From the NCBI GenBank assembly GCA_029688955.1, contig JARUKZ010000026.1:1-58975 (forward strand): 58,975 nt of DNA. The letters run 5' to 3'. Below the pieces are notes generated by a model that saw only the letters and a program-made list of their open reading frames with translations, was not told the DNA's origin and did not search any database. The translations under genes and the position numbers were made by a program. This DNA is from Chitinispirillales bacterium ANBcel5 (GTDB lineage Bacteria > Fibrobacterota > Chitinivibrionia > Chitinivibrionales > Chitinispirillaceae). How positions within the stretch are numbered: position 1 is the first letter of the stretch; every line of letters begins with the position of its first letter. Positions 36,718-45,616 of the stretch are shown here, in pieces.

Positions 36718-37644
36718 ATGAACACTAAAACACACACAATTTTGCTGGTTGACGATGAGCCGGAAATCCGTGAGATGATTTGTGACTATCTGATGGATTT
36801 CGAAAACTACCATGTACTTAGGGCAGAAAATGCTAATGAGGCCATAGGGCTACTTGAACAAAACAGAGTAGATTTGATTCTTTCGGATATAAATATGCCT
36901 GGAATAAAGGGTTTTGATCTGCTGCAGATTGTTCGTGACAGGTTCCCTACCGTAAAAAGAGTTCTCATTACTGCGTATAATGTAGAAGAATATTTGCAAC
37001 TGGCAATGGATCATGACATCGGCAACATCTTTGTGAAAACTGCACCATTTAATTTTGGTGAACTCTCTTCAGTTTTACGAAACCTCCTTGCGGGCAATAT
37101 TTTTGGTATCAAACGATATTTTTCGGAAAATGTACCTGTTTACCGATATACTGTAAATAAATCAAACTGCCTTGACCAGGATGCAAGAAAAATCATCTCT
37201 ACAATAAATGATTATCAACGAGCCAAAAGGATTGAGTTGGTGTTAATAGAGTTGCTTACCAATGCCATATTTTACGGGGTTCGTAATGAATCACCCGAAA
37301 CTAAAGAGTCCTGGAATCATTGCTTTGAACTGAACGAAGAGAGTGCAGTTGAGGTTCTGGTGGGCTCCGATCGGGAGAAATATGTAATATCGGTAAGAGA
37401 TAAAGGTGGCAGACTTAAAAAGCAGGATGTATTATACTGGCTTAATCGTCAGGCAAGCTATGATGAGAAAGGGTTACCCTTGGGTTTATACGATTCTCAT
37501 GGCCGGGGGCTTTTTATCGCAAGAAGATATATAGATCGCCTGATAATAAACATTGATAAAGATAAGCAAACCGAAGTTGTCATGTTTAATTACTGTAATC
37601 ATACAGTCAACGGACACAAGCCACTTTACATAAATGAAATATGA
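36718..37644 (+). CDS. Response regulator with RsbW-like ATPase output
   Basis: A 308-aa two-domain regulator. Residues 5-125 are a receiver: acidic pocket VDDEPE, phospho-acceptor Asp57 in LSDINMPG, and Thr/Lys in LITAYN and VKTAP. Residues 165-295 are a GHKL ATPase of the anti-sigma type: N box ELLTNAIFYGV, G1 box VRDKGG, and G2 box SHGRGLFIARRYIDRL. A receiver fused to a serine-kinase-like ATPase suggests a phosphorelay that feeds a partner-switching cascade. It overlaps the downstream pseudouridine synthase by 4 nt. Confidence 0.85.
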   Translation: MNTKTHTILLVDDEPEIREMICDYLMDFENYHVLRAENANEAIGLLEQNRVDLILSDINMPGIKGFDLLQIVRDRFPTVKRVLITAYNVEEYLQLAMDHDIGNIFVKTAPFNFGELSSVLRNLLAGNIFGIKRYFSENVPVYRYTVNKSNCLDQDARKIISTINDYQRAKRIELVLIELLTNAIFYGVRNESPETKESWNHCFELNEESAVEVLVGSDREKYVISVRDKGGRLKKQDVLYWLNRQASYDEKGLPLGLYDSHGRGLFIARRYIDRLIINIDKDKQTEVVMFNYCNHTVNGHKPLYINEI

Positions 37645-38585
37645 TTTTTCACTCTGATGTTCCCTGTAATGTAGTAAAAGCGATTGGTATTTTAGAGTAT
37701 CTTTCGGCTCGTTTTACCTACCTTGAGAAAACGCAGTGGGCAAACAGGGTAGATGAAGGTAAAATTTCAATAAATGGTAAATGCTGCCAAAAGGGTGATA
37801 CGGTAAAAGCTAACGATCGAATATCCTATGATGCCGGAGAGTTTGAAGAACCCCCTGCAGATCTTAATTATACGATTGTTTATGAAGATCAATGGATCAT
37901 TGGGGTAGATAAGCCGGGTAATCTCCTCGTGCATCGGGCAGGTAAATCTTTTAGGAATAATCTTCTTTTTCAACTCCAGAATGTGCATGAACCCAAATTC
38001 CCTTACGCGCATGCTATTCACCGACTGGACCGGGAAACTTCGGGAATCACACTGATAGCCAAAGATAGTAACTCCATCTCAGCGTTTACAAACTTATTCA
38101 AACAAAACAGAATCGAAAAGACCTATAAGGCTATTGTTAAGGGACGTATAGACAGGGAACTGAAGATAATTGATGAACCCCTTGCAAGAGACCGTAATTC
38201 AGAGATCCGCTACAAAGTAGCTGTACATAAAAATGGTAAAAGTGCTACCACCGAAATAGTAGCATTAGATTACATTGGCAAAAACGCAACACTGGTTTCA
38301 CTAAAACCCCTGAGTGGCAGGACACATCAGATACGGGTTCACCTCGCACATTATGGTCATCCCATATTGGGTGATAAACTTTATGGTATAAGCGAAAAGC
38401 TACACCTTAGATGGCGCTCAGATCCACAGAAATATAACAGCGATTTTATTATACAGCGACAGGCGCTTCACTGTGAAAGTGTACGCTTTGAGCATCCTTT
38501 TACTGGTGAAATTGAAGAGATCAAAGCCGGTATTCCAAATGATATGGAAGAATTGATGGGAAAACTACGTGGTGAAAACTGCTGA
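37641..38585 (+). CDS. RluA-family pseudouridine synthase
   Basis: A 314-aa RNA-modifying enzyme with an S4-like domain (about 15-65) and the RluA catalytic motif HRLDRETSG (Asp130), followed by the LKPLSGRTHQIRVHLAHYGHPILGD block. Isomerises uridines in rRNA or tRNA; the exact site cannot be told from sequence. It starts with ATGA overlapping the regulator's stop. Confidence 0.9.
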   Translation: MIFHSDVPCNVVKAIGILEYLSARFTYLEKTQWANRVDEGKISINGKCCQKGDTVKANDRISYDAGEFEEPPADLNYTIVYEDQWIIGVDKPGNLLVHRAGKSFRNNLLFQLQNVHEPKFPYAHAIHRLDRETSGITLIAKDSNSISAFTNLFKQNRIEKTYKAIVKGRIDRELKIIDEPLARDRNSEIRYKVAVHKNGKSATTEIVALDYIGKNATLVSLKPLSGRTHQIRVHLAHYGHPILGDKLYGISEKLHLRWRSDPQKYNSDFIIQRQALHCESVRFEHPFTGEIEEIKAGIPNDMEELMGKLRGENC

Positions 38586-38594
38586 GAGAAAAGA

Positions 38595-38624
38595 ATGGCA
38601 GGATAAAACTTTCTATCCTGCCAT
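38595..38624. terminator. Shared hairpin terminator between convergent genes
   Basis: A perfect 11-bp stem, ATGGCAGGATA (38595-38605) with TATCCTGCCAT (38614-38624), and 8-nt loop. It lies between the pseudouridine synthase stop and the convergent HU gene stop. On the minus strand it is followed by TTCTTTTCT, so it works better for HU. Confidence 0.75.
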
Positions 38625-38632
38625 AGCCTAAA

Positions 38633-38986
38633 CTATTTCTTTTTGGTTGCTTTTTTCTTTGTTGCTTTTTTCTTAACCGGAGTCGCGGTCTTTTTTGCGC
38701 TAGTACCCAGTATAGAGTCTTTGGCAGTTTTAGAAACTCTGAATTTTACAACCTTTTTTGCCGGAATCTTAATAGTTTCCCCTGTTGCTGGATTTCTTCC
38801 CTTTCTGGCCTTACGGCGAACCAGTACCAGCTTACCAAGTCCAGGCAGGACAAAACCGTTTTTTGCTTCTTTGTAAGCAAGTGCAGCAAATGAATCCAGA
38901 AATGATTTCACCTGCTTTTTTGTAAGCTCTTCTGAATCGGCAAGCTTCTGAATAATTTGAGATTGGGTCAGGCTCTTTCCTGGCAT
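38633..38986 (-). CDS. HU/IHF-like DNA-binding protein with lysine-rich tail
   Basis: A 117-aa nucleoid protein. Residues 1-95 are a HU fold with its DNA-binding arm region GRNPATGETIKIPAKKVVKFR. The last 20 residues are nearly all Lys, Ala, Thr and Pro (KKATKKKATKKK), resembling histone H1-type tails that increase DNA compaction. AGGAG stands 9 nt before the ATG, with a strong promoter further up. Confidence 0.92.
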   Translation of the reverse strand: MPGKSLTQSQIIQKLADSEELTKKQVKSFLDSFAALAYKEAKNGFVLPGLGKLVLVRRKARKGRNPATGETIKIPAKKVVKFRVSKTAKDSILGTSAKKTATPVKKKATKKKATKKK

Positions 38987-39037
38987 GTATACGCGCTCCT
39001 TTTTTGTGAAACATGAAAAAAAACCTGTACTGGCGTT

Positions 39038-39066
39038 ATTATAATTTTTTACTACTTATGTGTCCA
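39038..39066 (-). promoter_or_regulatory. Strong sigma-70-type promoter of HU gene
   Basis: On the minus strand TGGACA (39061-39066), 17-nt spacer, TATAAT (39038-39043): 11 of 12 consensus positions with ideal spacing, about 50 nt before the HU start. Confidence 0.75.
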
Positions 39067-39135
39067 GTAAAATAATTGAAAACCATGAAAAAACACTACT
39101 ATTTATTGAATATTTCTGTTTTTTCCCTATAATTA

Positions 39136-40863
39136 TCAAAATTCAAAGTCCTCATTCTCCGGCTGTGGCACTGTTTTGGTTGTAGGAAAGAGAAAATTCT
39201 TACCATCACAGCGCACCAATACATGCTTTCCATCTATCTGAATCTCTACTTCTGAGTCGCTGTATTTGCTTTTCACAGCATTCATAAAACAGAGTGATCG
39301 CTCAAGTCCGTCGCCGGTTGAAAAATTCCAGACTTCATCGGGTTGAGCAAGACGGGTGGGCTCCTGATAGATAGAGTAGTTAGGAAGTGATGAGAGTTTA
39401 GTATACATTTGATCGATATCGTACTGATTAAGACTTTCGGTACTTACAGGATTTCTTTGAAGTGCGGCCTTTAAGAAAGGTTTCCATGGTGAAAGTGTAA
39501 GGTCTCTGAATGCTGAAAAAGCAAGGTCAACAGTTTCGTTTTCATTTCGAATACTCTGCAGGTACTCTTTTGCTTCGTCTGCACTATTCACTCCATCAAG
39601 CTCAATTGCTTTTGATTGTTTGAAGGTTTTTTGTTCTGCATCGGGAAGGCGGGGGTGAGTAAATGAAAACGACTTAAGATCATGGATTACTTCATTAACA
39701 TTGATACAGCTGTGAGATAGCACCTTCTCCAGCTCTATGAGGGTTTCTGATTCATCGGCAATCACCCGCTTGTCTTTAAAAAACGTTTCCAGTTCACTTA
39801 GAAGCATTCTGTCGGGGTGGGGAGTGGGGTAGTATTCGTCTTCTTCTATTTCGTGAAGCAGGTGCGATTGCGTTGGACTTCCAACGCGAAATTTGCTTGA
39901 ATGTTCGTAGCTGTATACCTTTTCGGCTTCAATATATCGTGGTTTGCCGCAGCACTGATGCGCAAGTTGAAAGCAGGATTGAAGCCTGCTGTTATGTCTT
40001 AGAAAGTTGGCAAGAATTTCGTAGGTGATTTCTGTCTTGAGAAAAGAGTGCAACTTTTGGGTGAAGTTGTCATAACTTGATGGAGCAATCGTTGCGGTAT
40101 CATACATTGTGTGGATATATCCGGTATTATGGGCAACAATGGTAACTTTTTCGTTCTCCAGGGCTCTTCTGGCTTTTGCGGATAGCTCTGTACCATTATA
40201 CCACATGTTTTTTGTAACTATCCGGCGATTGTTGGTGATAATACCTGAGTTTATATCCAGATAATTCTGAGAATGTAGTGGCGTTGCAAACATATAGATA
40301 TCATTTAATGGTAGCTGGGCCACAACAAAAGACGCTGCGGCATACAGTGCCCCAAGAGAGACACACTCTCCGGCACCTGAAGGATACCCCTCCTTAAAAC
40401 GAAAAGCCTCCATTGCTTCAAGGGTTTCAGTCTTCCAGTACGGGATTACTTCTGAGGTATATTTGTCCAGGCCAAAATGCCGTCTGATATCAATGTCAAA
40501 ATAGTACTTATCCCCTTCATAGCCAAACAGCGCGTTGCTTTCTGCCAAAATTTGCTCTGTAATAAAATCTTTAAATCGCGTAAGCTCTTTCTCTTTTGTT
40601 GTAAGACCCCAGGTATCCAGATCGAGATTGAAAGAGAAGTTATCCATAATAAATTGTTTAAGTCGCTGGATTTTTTTATTGTGGTTTAATTTTTTCATTT
40701 TACTGAACCAGGAATCCCGTCTCCACTCCCAGAGCCTTGGTGACATTATATTTGCCAGTACGAGGGAGTACATAAGGTCTGGAAAAATAAAGACTTCCAT
40801 ATCTGAAAGTGTCACAGCGCTTGAATATTTCTCCAACGTTTTGTGATCCTTTAGATCTAACAT
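39136..40863 (-). CDS. Unrecognised 575-aa soluble protein, possible transglutaminase-like core
   Basis: I do not recognise this protein. No signal peptide or membrane segment is visible, so it is likely cytoplasmic. Around residues 160-220 it has GYPSGAGECVSLGALYAAAS, then ATPLHSQNYLDI. A Cys in a helix start followed by His and Asp is reminiscent of transglutaminase/papain-like triads; this is a guess. A small cysteine cluster (HQCCGKP) lies near 315. The C-terminal part ends in an acidic tail. It stands alone between HU and the activase, with no obvious partner. Confidence 0.6.
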   Translation of the reverse strand: MLDLKDHKTLEKYSSAVTLSDMEVFIFPDLMYSLVLANIMSPRLWEWRRDSWFSKMKKLNHNKKIQRLKQFIMDNFSFNLDLDTWGLTTKEKELTRFKDFITEQILAESNALFGYEGDKYYFDIDIRRHFGLDKYTSEVIPYWKTETLEAMEAFRFKEGYPSGAGECVSLGALYAAASFVVAQLPLNDIYMFATPLHSQNYLDINSGIITNNRRIVTKNMWYNGTELSAKARRALENEKVTIVAHNTGYIHTMYDTATIAPSSYDNFTQKLHSFLKTEITYEILANFLRHNSRLQSCFQLAHQCCGKPRYIEAEKVYSYEHSSKFRVGSPTQSHLLHEIEEDEYYPTPHPDRMLLSELETFFKDKRVIADESETLIELEKVLSHSCINVNEVIHDLKSFSFTHPRLPDAEQKTFKQSKAIELDGVNSADEAKEYLQSIRNENETVDLAFSAFRDLTLSPWKPFLKAALQRNPVSTESLNQYDIDQMYTKLSSLPNYSIYQEPTRLAQPDEVWNFSTGDGLERSLCFMNAVKSKYSDSEVEIQIDGKHVLVRCDGKNFLFPTTKTVPQPENEDFEF

Positions 40864-41148
40864 ATCTACGTTTTTACCCTCCTGAGTTGCTATTAGCAGT
40901 ATATAATTTTTATATTGTGATAATATTTTGCTTTCTTTATTTAAAATAGTTTACGCCAGTTGCCTTAGTTTAGGCATAGTTTTTGCAAAATTTCTGGCTG
41001 AGAGAAGAAGCATTGTTCTCTTTAAATACTGATTTATAGGGTATCAATTAGGGAACAACTATTTGCAATTCTCAAAAAAACCACAATATTCAATAATTTT
41101 GTCACGGTTTAATTTGAAAACAAAAATGAAGCCAGCTATGGAGAAGAT

Positions 41149-44100
41149 ATGAAGACTCTGGGAATTTGTTTTGGAGCTACAACAATTCAGTATGTTATAG
41201 TAACAGTAAAAGGGCAGCAAAAAACAGTCTTAAAAACGTGCAGGATGGCCCACGAAGGTGATCCCAGAGAAGCTATTATTTCTATTCTTGAGGAAAATAA
41301 AGGGGAGATCGACAGGGTTGCTGTTACAGGGCGTGCTTTTAGATCAAATGTAGAACTGTCAAATATAAGTGAACCTGAAGCTGTGGAGTGTGCTCTTAAA
41401 GAAGTGTACAGCAGTACCGATTACCCTAACCTTGTGATCAGCTCCGGTGGGGAAACCCAACTGGTATACACCCTTAATCCTAAGGGTGGGATTAGCTCCG
41501 TTCACTCCGGAAATAAGTGTGCGTCCGGTACGGGTGAATTTTTCCTTCAGCAAATAAGGCGTATGGGACTTACTCTTGAGCAGGCTGTTGAACTGGCAAA
41601 AGAGGGTACTGCGCACAAAATCGCAGGAAGATGCAGTGTGTTTTGTAAAAGTGACTGTACACATGCACTAAATAAAGGTGAACCAAGAGCCAATGTGGCC
41701 GCAGGTTTATGTCTTATGATGGCCGATAAGATCTGTGAACTGGTAAAAGATATGGAAAGCGATAAGGTATCGCTTATTGGTGGTGGTTCTCTTAATGAAG
41801 CAATGGTCGAGATACTTAAAACACGATTCAATTCGCTGCATGTTTCAGAGTTTGCTTCAGTATTTGAAGCTTACGGGGCTGCCTTGTGGGCTGTTGAAAA
41901 TGAGTGCGTAACACTGCCAGAGGATTTAACTTCAGTTGTTCACGATACCAAAACGTCGTTTGGAAGACATCCATCGCTGAGCAATGCAACAGATCTGGTA
42001 GAGTTTAAGCAAATTATTAAGGACAAAGCAAACCCAGCCGATTTATGCATACTTGGTCTTGATGTAGGCTCAACCACCACCAAAGCAGTACTGATGAGAA
42101 AAGAGGATAAGGCCGTAGTTGCAAGCGTCTATCTAAGAACAAACGGTGATCCCATACAAGCCTCCCGAAACTGTTATGCAGCCATAAAAGAGCAGTTGAA
42201 AGGTACAGAAGTCAAAATAAGCGGCTTAGGTGTAACTGGTTCGGGTCGACAAATAGCCGCCCTTCATGCCCTCTCGGACAGCGTTATAAATGAAATTATT
42301 GCTCATGCTACTGCCGCTTCATACTTCGATAAAGATGTTGATACCATTTTTGAAATCGGGGGACAGGATGCAAAATACACGTTTCTAACCGGCGGCGTTC
42401 CTTCTGATTATGCCATGAATGAGGCCTGCAGTGCCGGTACTGGATCTTTCCTGGAAGAATCTGCGCGTGAATCACTTAATGTGAAAACAGAAGAAATTGG
42501 GGAGAGAGCTATAAAGGGGCAATCACCGCCTAACTTTACAGATCAGTGTTCCGCGTTCATCTCAAGTGATATAAAACTTGCAGGACAAGAGGGAATCGAA
42601 AAGAATGACATACTCGCAGGGCTGGTCTATTCGGTATGTATGAATTACGTAAATAGAGTTAAAGGCTCTCGTCCCATTGGTAAGAAAATTTTTATGCAGG
42701 GTGGGGTATGTTATAACAAATCTGTACCCATAGCCATGGCTTCCCTTATGCAGCATCGGATTATAGTACCACCGGAACCCGGACTCATGGGGGCCTTCGG
42801 TGTGGCACTTGAGACCTCAAACCGAATCGATCTGAATCTGATTCCCGAGGCTGAATTTTCTCTTGAAGAACTCATCAACAGAGAAGCGACCAGAGACGGA
42901 AGCTTTATTTGCGCGGGTGGTCAGGAAAAATGTGACAGAAAGTGTGAGATATCAAAGATTTTAATCAATGGGAAAAAGTACCCTTTTGGTGGGGTTTGTA
43001 ATAAGTACTACAATCTGAGATTAAACAGAAAAGTTGAAGTTAAAGAGCTGGATTATGTTGCGATCAGAAATGATCTGATGTTTAACAAATACGGGGTGAT
43101 GGATAAAGCTGAACCAATTGATGAGGATAAACCGGCGCGGACAGTGGGCATTATGCGAACCTTTCTGACCAATGCCTATTTCCCTCTCTATTCAAACTTC
43201 TTCCACCAGATGGGTTTTAGAGTGATTTTTTCCGATCAGATCGACCCCGAAGGGCTTTCGAGAATAGAAGCGGCCTTTTGCCTCCCTGCTGAGCTTACAC
43301 ATGGGAGCTTTATGAACCTGCTTAAGAAAAGTCCTGACTATATTTTTCTGCCTCATGTAGCTCAGCTAATGGTACCAAAGGCGCCCACTTACAGTAAAGC
43401 CTGTGTTTTTGTTCAGGGTGAACCTTATTACCTTAAAGCCACTTTCAGACGGGAACTTGAACAATCCACCAGTGTTGTGCTTTCGCCTGTTTTACGTATG
43501 GATGGTACCTATGACCGGTCGAAAAACACACTGGTTGAAATGGCTGTAGCAATGGGCATAAGTGAAGAGGATGCTAAACGTGCCTTCGATTTTGCCTGCA
43601 AAAAGCAAAGAGAGTTTGACAACGAGTTACAGGAGTATGGCAAAAAGGCGCTTAAGTACCTTGATGAGAATCCTGATCAATTTGCCATCGTTATCTTTGG
43701 ACGCCCCTATAATTCTTTTGCTTCCGATGCAAACATGGGAATTCCACATAAGGTGGCATCAAGGGGATACATAGTCTTACCCTTTGATATGCTTCCGGCT
43801 CATGACTACTCTGTGGATAGTAAGATGTTTTGGGGTATGGGACAGAAGCTTATGAAAGTCGCTAAATTTGTTCGGGACAGAGATAATCTCTTTGGCTTCT
43901 TTATTACCAATTTCTCCTGCGGTCCCGATTCTTTCTTACTCAACTTTTTCCGCAACATCATGAAAACAAAGCCCTCTCTTACCCTTGAGCTGGATCAGCA
44001 TACCGCTGATGCCGGGATCGATACCAGAGTAGAGGCTGCGCTGGATATAATGGAAAGCTACAGAAAAATCGGCGCACAGAAAAAAGAAGACGACTCGTTT

Positions 44101-45543
44101 GTCAGGGCGAAAGTACTATATGGAAAAGAGATACGGGTTGTGGGTAGTGATGGCACCAGTTATCCACTGGCTCACCCCAAAGTTGAAGTGCTCATGCCTT
44201 CAATGGGACGCTATGGTACTGAAGCTGCAGCGGCGGTTCTTAGAAATATTGGCGTTAATGCCCGGGCATTACCTGTTGCAGATAAAGATGTACTTCTTAC
44301 AGGAAAGAAAAACACCAGTTGTAAGGAGTGTTTACCTTACATAGTAACCACAGGTTCCTTTCTTGATTATCTCGACAAGCATAGAGACAGAGACAAAATC
44401 ACACTCTTCTTTATGGCTACAGGGGGCGGGCCATGCAGGCTTGGACAATATTTCAGGGCCTTTGAGCAACTTATCGACAATAATAAATTACGGGATGTGG
44501 CAATGTTTACCATGACAGACGAGAACGGCTATGGGGGGCTTGGAACTCGTCTGTTACTCAAAGCCTGGCAGGGTATTTTAATCTCAGACATATTGGCAGA
44601 TATCAGAAGTATGCTCTCTGTTGCTGCTGTAAACAAGGAGAATGCATTACAGGAGCTTGAGGAGTGCTGGGCTGAGCTTATTAAGTATTTTGAAGGCAGT
44701 GTATCCACACGACTTACTGTTTTGTTGTCAAACATTGCGGAACGACTAAAAACAATTCCACTTAAAATGGATCCATCCCAAATCCCTGTTGTGTCACTTG
44801 TGGGGGAGATATTTGTAAGGAGAGATGAGTTTAGTCGCAAAAATATCGTTGATTACCTGGAAGAGAGAGGGTTTATGGTAAGAGTTGCTCCGATTGCAGA
44901 ATTTATGCAGTACAGCAACTACATTGTAAACTCTAAACTCGGAGAGCGGGAATTTGAGTTTTTTGAAATGTTTAGAATGAAACTTACCTCTCAGATTCAG
45001 GAGTGGTGGGAACGGAAAATAAAAACAGTTCTGGCAGAAAGTGGGCTTTACCACTTTGAGATGATTGAGGTCGAAAAGACCATTAAAAGCGCTCTTCACC
45101 TTATGAACGTTAATTTTCGTGGTGAAGCTATTTTAACTGTTGGACTTTCTTTAAGGGAGATTTTAAACCACTCCTGTGGGGTTATTTCAATAGGTCCCTT
45201 TGGATGTATGCCCTCAAGGGTTGCTGAAGCGATACTCAAAAAAGAGATGAATGTTACCGGAAAAGCCAGGGTCCCGGGTTGGGAAGATAAGGCACTGGAG
45301 TTTTCTGAGCTGGGTGAATTCCCATTTCTCTCCATAGAAACCGATGGAAGTCCTTTTCCGCAACTTGTTGAAGCTAATATGGAGGCGTTTGTACTTCAGG
45401 CAAGAAGAGTTCACAGCTATATTCAAAAATTGAGCAAAAAAGAGAAAACAACTCAGGGTTTTTCCATGAAAGGGCTTTCTATAAAGATTTTCGATCTTGT
45501 TACCGAAAACTCTTTTGAACTTCTGACCAAAAGGAAAAGCTAA
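41149..45543 (+). CDS. Giant 2-hydroxyacyl-CoA dehydratase activase-like protein
   Basis: A 1464-aa BadF/BadG/BcrA/HgdC-type protein. Two actin-like ATPase activase domains lie at about 1-260 and 300-565: the second has GLDVGSTTTKA, VTGSGR, EIGGQDAKY and CSAGTGSFLE; the first is more diverged but keeps CASGTGEFF and CSVFCKSDC. They are followed by a DUF2229 region (from about 664: VGIMRTFLTNAYFPLYSNFF) and an HgdB-like segment (from about 1010: VEVLMPSMGRYGTEAAAAVL). Family members hold a [4Fe-4S] cluster at the dimer interface and drive ATP-coupled electron transfer to dehydratases or reductases, an oxygen-sensitive chemistry. No separate dehydratase subunits are adjacent. GGAG precedes the ATG. 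Confidence 0.9.
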   Translation: MKTLGICFGATTIQYVIVTVKGQQKTVLKTCRMAHEGDPREAIISILEENKGEIDRVAVTGRAFRSNVELSNISEPEAVECALKEVYSSTDYPNLVISSGGETQLVYTLNPKGGISSVHSGNKCASGTGEFFLQQIRRMGLTLEQAVELAKEGTAHKIAGRCSVFCKSDCTHALNKGEPRANVAAGLCLMMADKICELVKDMESDKVSLIGGGSLNEAMVEILKTRFNSLHVSEFASVFEAYGAALWAVENECVTLPEDLTSVVHDTKTSFGRHPSLSNATDLVEFKQIIKDKANPADLCILGLDVGSTTTKAVLMRKEDKAVVASVYLRTNGDPIQASRNCYAAIKEQLKGTEVKISGLGVTGSGRQIAALHALSDSVINEIIAHATAASYFDKDVDTIFEIGGQDAKYTFLTGGVPSDYAMNEACSAGTGSFLEESARESLNVKTEEIGERAIKGQSPPNFTDQCSAFISSDIKLAGQEGIEKNDILAGLVYSVCMNYVNRVKGSRPIGKKIFMQGGVCYNKSVPIAMASLMQHRIIVPPEPGLMGAFGVALETSNRIDLNLIPEAEFSLEELINREATRDGSFICAGGQEKCDRKCEISKILINGKKYPFGGVCNKYYNLRLNRKVEVKELDYVAIRNDLMFNKYGVMDKAEPIDEDKPARTVGIMRTFLTNAYFPLYSNFFHQMGFRVIFSDQIDPEGLSRIEAAFCLPAELTHGSFMNLLKKSPDYIFLPHVAQLMVPKAPTYSKACVFVQGEPYYLKATFRRELEQSTSVVLSPVLRMDGTYDRSKNTLVEMAVAMGISEEDAKRAFDFACKKQREFDNELQEYGKKALKYLDENPDQFAIVIFGRPYNSFASDANMGIPHKVASRGYIVLPFDMLPAHDYSVDSKMFWGMGQKLMKVAKFVRDRDNLFGFFITNFSCGPDSFLLNFFRNIMKTKPSLTLELDQHTADAGIDTRVEAALDIMESYRKIGAQKKEDDSFVRAKVLYGKEIRVVGSDGTSYPLAHPKVEVLMPSMGRYGTEAAAAVLRNIGVNARALPVADKDVLLTGKKNTSCKECLPYIVTTGSFLDYLDKHRDRDKITLFFMATGGGPCRLGQYFRAFEQLIDNNKLRDVAMFTMTDENGYGGLGTRLLLKAWQGILISDILADIRSMLSVAAVNKENALQELEECWAELIKYFEGSVSTRLTVLLSNIAERLKTIPLKMDPSQIPVVSLVGEIFVRRDEFSRKNIVDYLEERGFMVRVAPIAEFMQYSNYIVNSKLGEREFEFFEMFRMKLTSQIQEWWERKIKTVLAESGLYHFEMIEVEKTIKSALHLMNVNFRGEAILTVGLSLREILNHSCGVISIGPFGCMPSRVAEAILKKEMNVTGKARVPGWEDKALEFSELGEFPFLSIETDGSPFPQLVEANMEAFVLQARRVHSYIQKLSKKEKTTQGFSMKGLSIKIFDLVTENSFELLTKRKS

Positions 45544-45558
45544 AAAGGAATGAGCAGA

Positions 45559-45599
45559 CTCTTCCATATCCCTTTACTTAAAACAGGGATATGGAAGAG
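45559..45599. terminator. Bidirectional terminator hairpin
   Basis: A perfect 15-bp stem (CTCTTCCATATCCCT, 45559-45573, with its complement at 45585-45599) and an 11-nt loop, between the convergent activase and erythromycin-esterase genes. No long T run follows on either side. Confidence 0.75.
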
Positions 45600-45616
45600 A
45601 TGTTTTCTGATCTACA

